Assembly: GCA_002083825.1 (NCBI GenBank)
Contig: DAZV01000026.1
Coordinates: 509,185-573,184, forward strand
Direction: 5' to 3'
Length of the DNA stretch: 64,000 nucleotides
Source: Candidatus Sericytochromatia bacterium S15B-MN24 CBMW_12
Lineage (GTDB): Bacteria; Cyanobacteriota; Sericytochromatia; S15B-MN24; UBA4093
The translations under genes were made by a program, and so were the position numbers. Position 1 is the first letter of the stretch. Each line of letters begins with the position of its first letter. The notes under the pieces are model-generated. The model had not been told where the DNA came from. It did no database searches and saw only the letters and a list, made by a program, of their open reading frames with translations. Shown here one piece after another: positions 33,145 to 42,444 of this stretch.

Positions 33145-34521
33145 ATGACCATTAAATTCGAATCCCAAAAGGTCGCCTACTGGTTCTTCCTGTCGGCCAT
33201 CTTGCTCTTCAGCCTGCAGATCGTCTACGGCTTCATCATGGGCTTCGCCCACATGGGCTACGACGGCCTTCACAACTTCATCCCCTTCAACACCGCCCGC
33301 GCGGTCCATACCAACCTGCTGGTCTTCTGGTTGTTGCTCGGCTTCATGGGCGCGGCTTACTTCATCATCCCGGAAGAATCCGACCGAGAGCTTTACTCGG
33401 TTCCGCTGGCTTACATCCAGCTCGTCACCTTCCTGGCCGTCGGCGTGATCGCCCTCGCCGGTTACCACATGAACATCTGGGAAGGCCGGAAGTTCCTCGA
33501 AATTCCGCGCCCGCTCGACTACCTTGTCGTGGTCAACATCCTGACGTTCCTCTTCAACACCGGCATGACCATCTGGAAGGCCCCGCGCTTCTCGACCACC
33601 GGCATCGTGCTCTACGGCGGTCTCTTCTCGGCGGCTCTCCTTTACCTGCCCGGCATGATCACCTTCGATCACCAGACCCTCGACTCCTACTTCCGCTGGT
33701 GGGTCGTCCACCTCTGGGTGGAAGGCGTCTGGGAACTCATCATGGGCGGCATGCTCGCCTATCTCTTGATCAAGCTCACCGGTATCGACCGCGAGATCAT
33801 CGAGAAGTGGCTCTACGTGATCGTCGGGATCACCTTCCTTTCGGGAATCCTCGGTACCGGCCACCACTACTACTACATCGGCGCCCCCAAGTACTGGCTG
33901 ATGGTCGGCGGCATCTTCGGTGCCCTCGAACCCCTGGCCTTCCTCGCCATGGCCCTCTGGGCCCTCGCGATGGCCCGCAAGGGCGGCGGAAGCCACCCCA
34001 ACAAGAGTGCCCTATCCTGGTCTCTCGGCTGCGCCGTGATGTCCTTCGTCGGTGCGGGCTTCCTCGGTTTCGCCCACACCCTGCCTCAGGTCAACATGTG
34101 GACCCACGGCACCCTCGTCACCGCCATGCACGGCCACCTGGCCTTCTGGGGCGCCTACGCGATGATCGTCCTCGGCATCATCACCTACGCCATGCCCCTG
34201 CTCACCGGTCGAAAGCTCTATGAATCGCCGATGGAGCAAGTGTCGTTCTGGATGGCCAACATCGGCATGGTCGCCATGACCGCCGCGTTCGCCGTCGCCG
34301 GCATCACCCAAGTCTACCTGGAGCGCAAGGTCGGCATGGACTTCCTGTTGGTCCAGAAGGAACTGCACCCGCACTTCCTGGGACTCGTGCTAGCAGCCTC
34401 GCTCTTCGCCGTCGGAATTCTGGCCTTCATCATCCAGTTCTTCCGCTACGGCCTGCCCGTGGCCGCCACCAAACCCAAGCCCCACGGGTCGCTCTCGGGA
34501 TCCGAAGCGCTCAACCCGTAA
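33145..34521 (+). CDS. norB: Nitric oxide reductase catalytic subunit NorB (cNOR)
   Basis: A protein of 458 residues with 12 helices. Heme ligands and catalytic residues are visible: HTNLLVFWLLLG (helix II His), HLWVEGVWELIMG with the non-heme Fe Glu and His, GTGHHYYYIG (His pair), and MHGHLAFWGAYAM (helix X His pair). It reduces two NO to N2O using electrons from NorC. It is followed by a GC-rich stem and then norQ and norD, so norCBQD is a standard cNOR operon. Confidence 0.96.
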   Translation: MTIKFESQKVAYWFFLSAILLFSLQIVYGFIMGFAHMGYDGLHNFIPFNTARAVHTNLLVFWLLLGFMGAAYFIIPEESDRELYSVPLAYIQLVTFLAVGVIALAGYHMNIWEGRKFLEIPRPLDYLVVVNILTFLFNTGMTIWKAPRFSTTGIVLYGGLFSAALLYLPGMITFDHQTLDSYFRWWVVHLWVEGVWELIMGGMLAYLLIKLTGIDREIIEKWLYVIVGITFLSGILGTGHHYYYIGAPKYWLMVGGIFGALEPLAFLAMALWALAMARKGGGSHPNKSALSWSLGCAVMSFVGAGFLGFAHTLPQVNMWTHGTLVTAMHGHLAFWGAYAMIVLGIITYAMPLLTGRKLYESPMEQVSFWMANIGMVAMTAAFAVAGITQVYLERKVGMDFLLVQKELHPHFLGLVLAASLFAVGILAFIIQFFRYGLPVAATKPKPHGSLSGSEALNP

Positions 34522-34528
34522 GCCCCGA

Positions 34529-34554
34529 GGCCGGCTCCCTTCCGGGAGCCGGCC
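34529..34554 (+). terminator. Stem-loop between norB and norQ (attenuator or partial terminator)
   Basis: GGCCGGCTCCC pairs with GGGAGCCGGCC around TTCC, followed only by CCATTT. It probably reduces rather than ends read-through into norQD, which need less expression than norCB. Confidence 0.55.
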
Positions 34555-34576
34555 CCATTTCTAGAAGGAACGGTCA

Positions 34577-35359
34577 ATGCCCGCCATGGAAACCCCCTAC
34601 TACCGCGAGATCGGCCACGAAGTCGGCATCTGCGAACTGGCCTGGCGCGAAAACCTGCCCTTGCTGCTCAAGGGGCCTACCGGCAGCGGCAAGACCCGCT
34701 TCGTAGAGCACATGGCCCGCCGTCTCGGCCGCCCCCTCATCACCATCGCCTGCAACGAAGACACCACCGCCGCGGACCTGCTGGGCCGCCACCTGATCAT
34801 CGGGGGAGACACCGTCTGGATGGACGGTCCGCTCACCCGAGCCGTCCGCGAGGGCGCCATCGTCTACCTCGACGAGTTCCTGGAAGCCCGGGCCGATACC
34901 CTGGTCGTCATCCACGCCCTCACCGACCATCGCCGCCGTCTCTACCTCGATCGCCTCAACGAAGAACTGGTCGCGCCGCCCACGTTCATGCTGATCGTCT
35001 CCTACAATCCCGGCTACCAGCAAGGCTTCAAAGAGCTCAAACCCTCGACCCGCCAGCGCTTCCTCGCGCTCGACTTCACCTACCCCGAAGCCGACGTCGA
35101 AAAGGAAATCGTCATCGCCGAAACCGGCCTCGCCGCCGATCGCGCCAAGCAACTCGTCAAGCTCGCCGGCAAGATCCGCAACCTCAAACACCTCGGCCTC
35201 AGCGAAGCCCCCTCCACCCGACTCCTCGTCGGCGCCGCCAAGCTCATGCACTCCGGTCTGGCCCCCCGGCTCGCCTGCCAGGTCGCCGTGGTCAATGCCC
35301 TCACCGACGATCCCGAAGTCGCCGAGAGCCTGCAAGACCTCGCCAACCTCCACTTCTAG
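34577..35359 (+). CDS. norQ: NorQ/CbbQ-type MoxR AAA+ ATPase
   Basis: A protein of 260 residues with Walker A GPTGSGKT (residues 33-40), Walker B VYLDEF, sensor 1 region MLIVSYNPGYQ and the arginine region STRQRF. NorQ works with NorD to insert the non-heme iron of NorB in other denitrifiers. norD follows after 2 bases. Confidence 0.93.
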   Translation: MPAMETPYYREIGHEVGICELAWRENLPLLLKGPTGSGKTRFVEHMARRLGRPLITIACNEDTTAADLLGRHLIIGGDTVWMDGPLTRAVREGAIVYLDEFLEARADTLVVIHALTDHRRRLYLDRLNEELVAPPTFMLIVSYNPGYQQGFKELKPSTRQRFLALDFTYPEADVEKEIVIAETGLAADRAKQLVKLAGKIRNLKHLGLSEAPSTRLLVGAAKLMHSGLAPRLACQVAVVNALTDDPEVAESLQDLANLHF

Positions 35360-35361
35360 AC

Positions 35362-37176
35362 ATGCTCAAGCGCAAAGCCCGCCGTGACGGCTCCGAGCCC
35401 TCCGCCAAGCCTCGATTCAACGCCGAAGAGGCTGCCGCCACCGGCCTCGGGAAGGTCCTCGACTTCGACCTCCAGTTCCTCATCTGGCAAGGCTTCGACA
35501 AGGCGCTGAAGTGGGTCTCCCGGGACCGCGCCGAGGACCGCCGCCAAAAGCTCGCCGTCTCCCTCGAAGACGGTCGAGAGCGCCTCCAGACGCTCGCTCG
35601 GGGTCTGTCCGGATTGCCCCTCATCGTCCGACCGACCTCCGACCTCCCGGGTACCGACGGGCGCCACCTCTTGCTGCCCAAGCAATCCGCCTTCTTCGAA
35701 GATGAAGCCGACAACCGCCGCGTACTCATGCTCCTGACCGTCATCCTTTCCGAGGCCGCCCGCCTCGGGCTGCACGGAGATCGCGATCCGCTGCCTCCCG
35801 ATCCCGCCGCGTGGACCGACAATTTGCTCATGAGCTATCCCGGACTCCAAGAGGAACTCCGGCGCCATCGCGACATCGACGCCGCGCGCCTCGAGAGCTA
35901 CCCGGAGGCCGCTCCCGCCCTGACGTTCCGCTTCATCCAACGTCACCAAGGCCTGCTCCCCCCCGGCGGCGTCGCGGGCGACACCCCTGAATCCATCGAG
36001 GGCAGCGAGGCCGAAGCTCCGGTCCAGGAAGGCGTCAAACGCACCACCGTCGACAAGGACGAGCAAGAGGCCAATACCCTCATGCATAACTTCGAGAAGG
36101 TCGAGACGCTCGACGAGTACAAGGGCCTGGCCCGTGATTTCGACGGCGAGGACCAGCTCGAAGACCACCTCGAAGCCTTGCAGGAACTCAAGATGACCGA
36201 GGTCATCCGCGTCGACGAGACCGTCCACTCGGTCTACCGTACCGAGATCCTCATGACCGACGGCATCGGAGACGTCGCCGCCGAGGCGGTGGGGGGGATC
36301 CCCTACGACGAATGGGACGCCAAGAGACGCTCCTACCGGAAAGGCTGGTGCCGCGTCTTTCCGGGTGTCATCGCGGATCGCGATCCGGACTGGGCGGCCG
36401 AACGCCTGCCGCAACTCGGCGATTCCATTCGCCGCCTGAAAAAGACCCTGGAAAAGGTCGTCAGCGCGACCGAAAAGGTTCGCCGACAGAAGGACGGGGC
36501 CGATCTCGACCTCGATGCCGCCATCGAGAACCGCGTCCGCCTCAACCTCAAGGAAAGCCCGCTCGAAAACCTCTATCTCGACCGCAAGCGCCGCCGCCGC
36601 GACCTCGCCGTCCTGGTCCTGGTGGATCTCAGCCTCTCGACCGATGCCCACGTCGAGGGGCGGCGCGTGCTGGACGTCGCCAAGGATTCCCTCCTGGTGC
36701 TCTCCGAGGTCTTCGCGCACTACGGCGATCAGGTCGAGGTGGCGGGCTTCTACAGCCACACCCGCAACCAGGTCTTCTACCAGACCCTGAAGCGATTCAA
36801 CGAGCCCTGGACCTTCCTGAAGGCCGCCATCGGCGCCCTCGAACCCCGAGGCTACACGCGAATCGGTCCCGCCCTGCGCCATGCGACCCGCCAATTGCTT
36901 AAGGCCAAGGCCAAACACCGGGTCCTGCTCGTCCTGAGCGACGGAAAGCCAAGCGATTTCGACCGCTACGAGGGGCGCTACGGCATCGGCGATATCCGCC
37001 AGGCCATCCGGGAAGCCGAAAGCCAGGGAGTGCATATCCACGCCCTGGCCATCGACAAGCAAGCCAGAGACTACTTGCCCCAAATGCTGGGCAGCCAGCG
37101 CTTCGCCATCATGAGACACCCCGGTGAACTACCGGACGCCCTCGGCCGCTTCTTCATGGCCTTGCTCAAACGCTGA
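35362..37176 (+). CDS. norD: NorD, von Willebrand A-domain activation protein
   Basis: A protein of 604 residues. The N-terminal two thirds is charged and helical. The C-terminal VWA domain has the MIDAS motif DLSLS in LVLVDLSLSTDAHVEG, then LVLSDGKPSDFDRYEGRYGIGD, a signature typical of NorD. It is required with NorQ to activate NorB. The stop codon abuts the convergent precorrin-2 dehydrogenase gene with no gap, so the nor and nir operons meet head-on here. Confidence 0.93.
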   Translation: MLKRKARRDGSEPSAKPRFNAEEAAATGLGKVLDFDLQFLIWQGFDKALKWVSRDRAEDRRQKLAVSLEDGRERLQTLARGLSGLPLIVRPTSDLPGTDGRHLLLPKQSAFFEDEADNRRVLMLLTVILSEAARLGLHGDRDPLPPDPAAWTDNLLMSYPGLQEELRRHRDIDAARLESYPEAAPALTFRFIQRHQGLLPPGGVAGDTPESIEGSEAEAPVQEGVKRTTVDKDEQEANTLMHNFEKVETLDEYKGLARDFDGEDQLEDHLEALQELKMTEVIRVDETVHSVYRTEILMTDGIGDVAAEAVGGIPYDEWDAKRRSYRKGWCRVFPGVIADRDPDWAAERLPQLGDSIRRLKKTLEKVVSATEKVRRQKDGADLDLDAAIENRVRLNLKESPLENLYLDRKRRRRDLAVLVLVDLSLSTDAHVEGRRVLDVAKDSLLVLSEVFAHYGDQVEVAGFYSHTRNQVFYQTLKRFNEPWTFLKAAIGALEPRGYTRIGPALRHATRQLLKAKAKHRVLLVLSDGKPSDFDRYEGRYGIGDIRQAIREAESQGVHIHALAIDKQARDYLPQMLGSQRFAIMRHPGELPDALGRFFMALLKR

Positions 37177-37803
37177 TCAGCCGCCGTGGGCCTCCACGTC
37201 CTTCACGATCTTCTCGGCCTCGGCCGCCCACGCGCCTTCCTGTCCGTCGCGGAAGTAGGGCATGAAGTTGCAGGCAAGGAGCGCCTTGAAGGCTCGGCTG
37301 CGATCGCGCATGACCCAGTTTCGTAGGCGCGTCTGACGCAGGCGCGCGAACCAGGCCAGGGCCTCGCCGTAGCTCTCGTCGAGGATTTCGCCCAGGCGAT
37401 CGCGGACCCAGACGGCGAATGCGGGGCTCGTGCCCCCGCTGGAGACCGCGATCTCGAGGTTTCCCCGCCGCAGGATGGCCGGCATGTAAAAGTCGGCCCC
37501 CTCCAGGTCGTCGACCGCCGCAGCCAGGATACCCCGCCCCACGGCCTCGACGTAGAGCTTGCGGTTCAGCTCCTTGTCGTCGGTGCCGAAGATGGCGAGC
37601 TTCATCCCGTCGAGATCGGAAAGCACGGCCTCCCGCTGGACGATGCGTGCCCCCTCCAGGTCGATCGGGGCGTCGGGAGCGACGATGGTCACCCTCGCCC
37701 CCGCTTCGATGAGCCGCCTGGCCTTGGGCAACGCGATGGCTCCCGCTCCGACCACCAGGCAAGGCCAGGCCTCGATGCGCATGTTGACGGTAAACAAGGT
37801 CAT
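37177..37803 (-). CDS. Precorrin-2 dehydrogenase / siroheme synthase N-terminal domain (Met8/SirC-like)
   Basis: A protein of 208 residues. The NAD-binding motif VVGAGAIALPKARRLIEAGARVTIVAP is followed by FGTDDKELN and SSGGTSPAFAVWVRDRL, as in the CysG N-terminal domain. It oxidises precorrin-2 to sirohydrochlorin and may also insert Fe to make siroheme. Siroheme is the precursor of heme d1, which explains its place at the end of the nirE-nirN operon. ATG 37803 follows AAGGGAT. Confidence 0.88.
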   Translation of the reverse strand: MTLFTVNMRIEAWPCLVVGAGAIALPKARRLIEAGARVTIVAPDAPIDLEGARIVQREAVLSDLDGMKLAIFGTDDKELNRKLYVEAVGRGILAAAVDDLEGADFYMPAILRRGNLEIAVSSGGTSPAFAVWVRDRLGEILDESYGEALAWFARLRQTRLRNWVMRDRSRAFKALLACNFMPYFRDGQEGAWAAEAEKIVKDVEAHGG

Positions 37804-37836
37804 GACGAGGATCCCTTCTCTGTTGTGCCGTAGGCG

Positions 37837-39411
37837 CTAGTGGCTGGTTCCGGCCGAACGCGTGGTTTTGTTGTAGACGTTGTACTTGCCGGAAGGCTTC
37901 TTCATCGGCAGGCGCTTCACCTCTTCGAGCGTCTTCGCGTCGTAGACGATCAGCGCGCCGTCGTGTTCCCAGATGCTCACCAGGGCGTAACGCCCATCCC
38001 TCGTGAACTCGACGTGGCTCGCGGTCTTGCCGGGCTCGGGCTTCAGGCTGGCCTTCACCTCGAGCGTCCTCTTGTCGATCACGGTCATGACGTCCTTGTT
38101 GGGACCGTTCATCCCGTCCACCCAGGCGTAGGGGCTGTTCTCGTGGCTGCGCATGAAGAAGCCGGGCCCCGAGGTGGGGATCTGCTTGAGGGTCTTCCAG
38201 GTCTTCATGTCGATGATGCTCACGACCCATTCCTTGAGGTTGGGGGTGGCCAAGACCATGCGGCCGTCGACCTCCCAGGTGATCCCCGAGCCCAGGTGCG
38301 GCATCCCCGGCAAGTCGATGTTGGCGACCTTCCTGCCGGTATCCAGGTCGATCACCTGACCCTGGTGGCCTTGGCGCGAGGCGCCGATCAGGTGGCGGTA
38401 GCTTTGGTCGAAGAAGAAGTCATCCAGGTAGTCCTCGACCATGATCGCGCGCGGTTTGAAAGTTTGCTCGCCCACCAGCATCTCGCCCGAGTTGGGACCG
38501 AAGTCGTGGACCCAGCCCTTTTTCTTGGCGGGGAGGGCGTAGGGAATTTCCCAGACCTCGGGGCTGTCCTTGAGGGCCACGATGAAGCTCTTGCGGGGGG
38601 CTGCCTGGTACACGGCGCTCACCCGGGAGGTCTTTCCTTCCTGGGTCTTGACGGGGATGACCTTCATCAAGGAGAGATCCTCGGCCTTGAGAACGACCAA
38701 GGTATGGGGAAGGTAGTTGCCGACCAGGATGAACTTCCCGTCGTCGGAGACGGCCAGGTTGCGGGTGTTGATGCCGGCTCGGATCTCGTGGGTGGTCTTC
38801 TGGTTGTAGATGTCGTAGCGGCTGATCCAGCCGTCGCGCGAGGCGAAGTAGACGAAGCGGCCGTCGGGCGAGAATTTGGGGCCGCCATGAAGCGCGAAGC
38901 GGGTCTGGAAGCGGTCGATGGGCTCGAAGCGATCGCCGTCCAGCAGGGTCGCGTGGTGGTCTCCGAGCTCGACGACGATGAAGAGGTTCCGGGGATCGGC
39001 CTTGAAAAGCGGCTTGTCCGGAAGGGGCTTCGCGACGTGGACGAGGCGCGAGGCTCGGATCTCGGGGTAGTTCCATTCGGGCACGCTCGCGGGCGGCGTG
39101 TAGACGTAATCGGCGAGGGCCTTGATTTCCGGTTCCGAGAGCGAATCGGCGAACCCGGGCATCTGGGTGGCGGGCCGTCCGTATCCGATGACCTTGAGGG
39201 CCTCGGGGCGGCGAACGCGTTCGAGGTTTTCCGGCAGGAGCGCGGGGCCCATGCCGCCGAGCCGATCGACGCCGTGGCAGGAGGCGCAGTTCTGCTGGTA
39301 GAGGGCCTTCACATCCGGCTTGGCCGGCTGCGCGGAAGCCGGCAGACTCGAGCAGCCGACCGCCGCCAGCAGCAACCCTAAAAAGGCCGTGAACAGAGCA
39401 TTCATTTTCAC
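37837..39411 (-). CDS. nirN: NirN, dihydro-heme d1 dehydrogenase
   Basis: A protein of 524 residues. It has an exported N-terminus, a c-heme domain with C42-A-S-C45-H46, and an eight-bladed d1-type propeller ending KKPSGKYNVYNK. It differs from NirS by MPHLGSGITWEVDG and FFMRSHENSPY in place of the NirS His blocks [10 protein letters not shown] and IKTHPK. NirN performs the last oxidation in heme d1 synthesis in the periplasm and hands d1 to NirS. The signal region contains AAVGC, so it might be lipid-modified. It lies 3 bases after nirJ. Confidence 0.9.
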   Translation of the reverse strand: MKMNALFTAFLGLLLAAVGCSSLPASAQPAKPDVKALYQQNCASCHGVDRLGGMGPALLPENLERVRRPEALKVIGYGRPATQMPGFADSLSEPEIKALADYVYTPPASVPEWNYPEIRASRLVHVAKPLPDKPLFKADPRNLFIVVELGDHHATLLDGDRFEPIDRFQTRFALHGGPKFSPDGRFVYFASRDGWISRYDIYNQKTTHEIRAGINTRNLAVSDDGKFILVGNYLPHTLVVLKAEDLSLMKVIPVKTQEGKTSRVSAVYQAAPRKSFIVALKDSPEVWEIPYALPAKKKGWVHDFGPNSGEMLVGEQTFKPRAIMVEDYLDDFFFDQSYRHLIGASRQGHQGQVIDLDTGRKVANIDLPGMPHLGSGITWEVDGRMVLATPNLKEWVVSIIDMKTWKTLKQIPTSGPGFFMRSHENSPYAWVDGMNGPNKDVMTVIDKRTLEVKASLKPEPGKTASHVEFTRDGRYALVSIWEHDGALIVYDAKTLEEVKRLPMKKPSGKYNVYNKTTRSAGTSH

Positions 39412-39414
39412 CTC

Positions 39415-40593
39415 CTACCCCAGAACCGGCTGGGGAAGCCCGATCTCGTCGTCGGTCAGGTAGCAGGCCGGGTCCTCGGCCCAGACATCCCCGGTCAGTT
39501 GCAGGGCGCGAACGCGGGTATTGCCTCCGCAGACGTCGAAGTAGGCGCACTCGGCACAGCGTCCCGTCACCGGGCGGGGATGAGCCTTGAGGCCAGCCAT
39601 CAGAGGGTTGGAGACGTCCGGCCAGATCTCCGAGAAGGGGCGCTCCCGGACGTTGCCAAGGGTGGTTTCCCACCACATGGTGTCGGGGTGGACGTTTCCG
39701 AGGTTGTCGATGTTCGAGATGTTGATGCCGGTGGAGTTCCCCCCCCACTGCGCGAGCTTTCCGCGAAGGTGATCGATCCGCTCCTGGGGGAAGCGCGTCC
39801 GCGCCCAGTGAAGCAGGTAGATGGCGTCGGCGTCGTTGTTGCCGGAGACGAACTCCTTCGCCGAGCCGCTCGAGCCGCTGGCACCTTGTTCGACGTGGCG
39901 CCAGCAGGCCTCGAAGAGGAGGTCCATGGCCTGGCGGGTGGTGGCGAAGAAGGCGTCTTCCTTGCGGTTGACGTTGCCGCGGCCGGCGTAGTTGAGGTGC
40001 GAGAGGTAGAACTTGTCGATGTTTTCCTGCTCCATGAGTTCGAGCAGGGCGGGCAGGTCGTGGGCGTTACCCTGGGTGAGGGTGAAACGGACCCCCACCC
40101 GGATGCCGCGTTCCTGGCAGAGGCGGATGCCGGACAGGGAGCTTTCGAACGCTCCGGCCTTGCGCCGAAAGTGGTCATGGGTCTCGCGGATGCCGTCCAG
40201 GCTGATACCGACGTAGTTGTAGCCAGCCTCGGCGATGGCGTCGATGTTCGCTTCGTCGATGATCGTTCCGTTGGTGGACAGGCCCACGTAGAAGCCCATC
40301 TCCTTGGCGCGCCGGCTGATCGCGAAGATGTCGGGTCGCAGCAAGGGTTCGCCCCCCGAGAGGATCAGGACCGGGACCTTGAAGCGCCGGAGATCGGCCA
40401 TGACCTCGAAGACCTCGGTGGTGGAGAGTTCGCCCGGGAACTCGCGGTTGGAGGAGATTGCGTAGCAGTGCTTGCAGGCCAGGTTGCAACGCCGGGTCAG
40501 GTTCCAGATCACGACGGGGCCGGGAGGGTTGCGCTTCGGCTCGAGGGGGGTCGGTGCAAGCAGCTCTTGCATGTACTGTGAAATGCGGAACAT
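39415..40593 (-). CDS. nirJ: NirJ, radical SAM enzyme of heme d1 biosynthesis
   Basis: A protein of 392 residues. The radical SAM cluster motif is C36-N-L-A-C40-K-H-C43. It is followed by SGGEPLLRPDI, LSTNGT and ISLDGIRETHD, then a C-terminal SPASM-type cysteine set (CAECAYFDVCGGNTR). NirJ removes two propionate side chains from 12,18-didecarboxysiroheme to install the oxo groups of d1. It lies between nirH and nirN, the usual gene order. Confidence 0.94.
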   Translation of the reverse strand: MFRISQYMQELLAPTPLEPKRNPPGPVVIWNLTRRCNLACKHCYAISSNREFPGELSTTEVFEVMADLRRFKVPVLILSGGEPLLRPDIFAISRRAKEMGFYVGLSTNGTIIDEANIDAIAEAGYNYVGISLDGIRETHDHFRRKAGAFESSLSGIRLCQERGIRVGVRFTLTQGNAHDLPALLELMEQENIDKFYLSHLNYAGRGNVNRKEDAFFATTRQAMDLLFEACWRHVEQGASGSSGSAKEFVSGNNDADAIYLLHWARTRFPQERIDHLRGKLAQWGGNSTGINISNIDNLGNVHPDTMWWETTLGNVRERPFSEIWPDVSNPLMAGLKAHPRPVTGRCAECAYFDVCGGNTRVRALQLTGDVWAEDPACYLTDDEIGLPQPVLG

Positions 40594-40603
40594 GACTATC
40601 CTT

Positions 40604-41080
40604 TCACGCGTTCAGCCGAAGGCCGGTCTTCTTGAGGATTCGCTTGCTGTAGAGCACCTTGTGACCGCGGTTCGCTTCGCCGAGAATCTTGACGATGACG
40701 CCCACCAGGAGCTCGACCTCGTCGCGGTCATGGCCGTGAAGCATGGCGAAGAGGTTGTAGGGCCAGTGGGGGAGATGGCGAGGGCGGCGGTAGCAGTGGC
40801 TCACGAAGTCGAGCTTTCCGATGCGCTCGCCTAGCAGGTCGACGACGTCGTCGGGGACGTCCCAGACGGACATGCCGTTGGCCTTGTAGCCGAGCGCATA
40901 GTGATTGGGCACCAGGCCGATCCGGCGGATCTTTCCGGTTGACAGCATGTTTTCCAAGCGCGCGATCACTTCCGCTTGATCCACGCCGATCGCGTCGGCG
41001 ATCGCCTGGTACGGCTCCGCGACCAGGGGCAAGCCTGCCTGGGTGGCGAGCACGATCCGGCGGTCGATGTCGTCCCTCAT
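40604..41080 (-). CDS. nirH: Siroheme decarboxylase subunit NirH
   Basis: A protein of 158 residues with an AsnC/Lrp-like fold: winged helix (IADAIGVDQAEVIARLENM) and a ligand domain with HYALGYKANGMSVWDVPDD and CYRRPRHLPHWPYNLFAMLHGHD. The latter block is diagnostic of the NirL/NirH type. These proteins decarboxylate siroheme to 12,18-didecarboxysiroheme and are not transcription factors. The ATG overlaps the stop of nirG (ATGA). The H rather than L label rests on gene order. Confidence 0.88.
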   Translation of the reverse strand: MRDDIDRRIVLATQAGLPLVAEPYQAIADAIGVDQAEVIARLENMLSTGKIRRIGLVPNHYALGYKANGMSVWDVPDDVVDLLGERIGKLDFVSHCYRRPRHLPHWPYNLFAMLHGHDRDEVELLVGVIVKILGEANRGHKVLYSKRILKKTGLRLNA

Positions 41081-41520
41081 GCGCGCAACCTCAGCTCCAC
41101 GAAGAACTCCTTTTCCTTGGGCATGGGGTAGACCGGGTAGCCGGTCTCGGCCTCGATCCGGGCGATGACGTCGGGGGTCGATTCGGCCTTTTCGGTGGCG
41201 AGGACGAACCACATGTTGAGGTCATGCTCGCGCTCGTAGTTGTGCGCGACTTCCACGCAGGCGTTGACCTGTTCGGCCACCCGCTCGAAGTCTTCGGGGG
41301 GAATGCGCATGGCGGCCAGGGTGAAGCGGCCGCCCATGCGGTCGACGTGATACATGGGGCCGAAGCGCGTGAGGATGCCCTCTGCGCGCATGCGCGAGAT
41401 CCGGTCGATCAGCTCCGCCTCGCAGAGGCCCAATCGCTCGCCCATGACCTTGAAGGGTCGAGGAGTCAGGGGGAACTCCCCCTGCATGGTGTTGATGATC
41501 CGGCGGTCCATGGCGTCCAT
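41077..41520 (-). CDS. nirG: Siroheme decarboxylase subunit NirG
   Basis: A protein of 147 residues in the AsnC-like decarboxylase family, NirD/NirG type: ILTRFGPMYHVDRMGGRFTLAAMRIPPE and VEVAHNYEREHDLNMWFVLATE. It probably pairs with NirH. It starts directly after nirL and overlaps nirH. The name is assigned from its position third in the D-L-G-H series. Confidence 0.88.
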   Translation of the reverse strand: MDAMDRRIINTMQGEFPLTPRPFKVMGERLGLCEAELIDRISRMRAEGILTRFGPMYHVDRMGGRFTLAAMRIPPEDFERVAEQVNACVEVAHNYEREHDLNMWFVLATEKAESTPDVIARIEAETGYPVYPMPKEKEFFVELRLRA

Positions 41521-42006
41521 TCAGGGCTCCTCCACGTAGCGCGCCCCGCGCTGCTTGAATCTCCGTTGGCTGAACAGGACGGCATGGGGCCATTCGGCCA
41601 TCCCGTCCAGCTGCCGGATGTCGGCGATCGCGCCCCGCACCGTTTCTCGATCCTTGCCATGGATCATGCAAAAGAGGTTGTAGGGCCAGCGGGGCGGCAC
41701 TCTCGGGCGGCGGTAGCAGAGCGTGACCAGCCCCGTCTCGGTGATGGCCTTTCCCCGCTGGCTCACCGCGTCGTCGGGGATGTCGAAGACCACCATGGCG
41801 TTGGCCTTGAAGCCGAGTTCGTGGTGGCGAACCACCACTCCGAAGCGCTTGATGTCGCCGTTCGCGAGCAACTCTTTGAGGCGTGCGAGCACCCATTCCT
41901 CGGACTCGCCGAGGTCGAGGGCGATCGCCCGATAGGGCTCGAAAACAAACGGCAGTCCACCTTGAACGGCGGCGATCAACCTCTGATCGCGCTCACTCAG
42001 CCCCAT
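41521..42006 (-). CDS. nirL: Siroheme decarboxylase subunit NirL
   Basis: A protein of 161 residues in the NirL/NirH-type AsnC-like family: IKRFGVVVRHHELGFKANAMVVFDIPDD and CYRRPRVPPRWPYNLFCMIHGKD. It overlaps nirD by 10 bases. It is a paralogue of nirH (40604), sharing the CYRRPR-x3-WPYNLF block, and forms a heterodimer with NirD in the known systems. Confidence 0.88.
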   Translation of the reverse strand: MGLSERDQRLIAAVQGGLPFVFEPYRAIALDLGESEEWVLARLKELLANGDIKRFGVVVRHHELGFKANAMVVFDIPDDAVSQRGKAITETGLVTLCYRRPRVPPRWPYNLFCMIHGKDRETVRGAIADIRQLDGMAEWPHAVLFSQRRFKQRGARYVEEP

Positions 42007-42443
42007 AGCGCGAACCCCAGGTCGATATGGAACTCCTCCAGCAACGGAAGGGCGATGACGTCGCAGGCGGTCGCCTCGGCGATCTCCGCGAGGATCTCGG
42101 CGAGGCGCGCTTCGTCCGGGGCCGTGACGACGAACCAGAGGTTGATCGCGTGCTCGCGCTCGTAGTTGTGGTTGACTCCGGGATGCCGGCTCACGATCGC
42201 AGCCACCGCTTCCAGGCGCTCCGGTCCGACCGAGAGGGCCGCGAGCGTGCTGGCCCCGAGTCGGTGGGGCCGGAAAACCGGTCCGATGCGGCTGATCGTG
42301 CCCTGGTCCTGCAGGCCTTCCAGCATGGCCATCACGGCTTCCTCGGAGGTGCCCAGCGATTCGGCGATGGCGGCGTACGGCCTGGAGACCAGGGGGAAGT
42401 CCCGCTGGAAATCGTTGAGGAGGCGCTTGGCGAGGCGGTCCAT
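41997..42443 (-). CDS. nirD: Siroheme decarboxylase subunit NirD
   Basis: A protein of 148 residues, NirD/NirG type: ISRIGPVFRPHRLGASTLAALSVGPE and VNHNYEREHAINLWFVVTAPDE. ATG 42443 directly follows the TAG stop of nirF. With NirL, NirG and NirH it completes a four-subunit set; in some organisms two of these are fused, here all are separate. Confidence 0.88.
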   Translation of the reverse strand: MDRLAKRLLNDFQRDFPLVSRPYAAIAESLGTSEEAVMAMLEGLQDQGTISRIGPVFRPHRLGASTLAALSVGPERLEAVAAIVSRHPGVNHNYEREHAINLWFVVTAPDEARLAEILAEIAEATACDVIALPLLEEFHIDLGFALWG

Positions 42444-42444
42444 G

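Noticed and set aside
40604..42443. Four AsnC/Lrp-type transcription regulators in a row.
   Set aside because: Their conserved blocks and position identify them as the siroheme decarboxylase subunits NirD, NirL, NirG and NirH.
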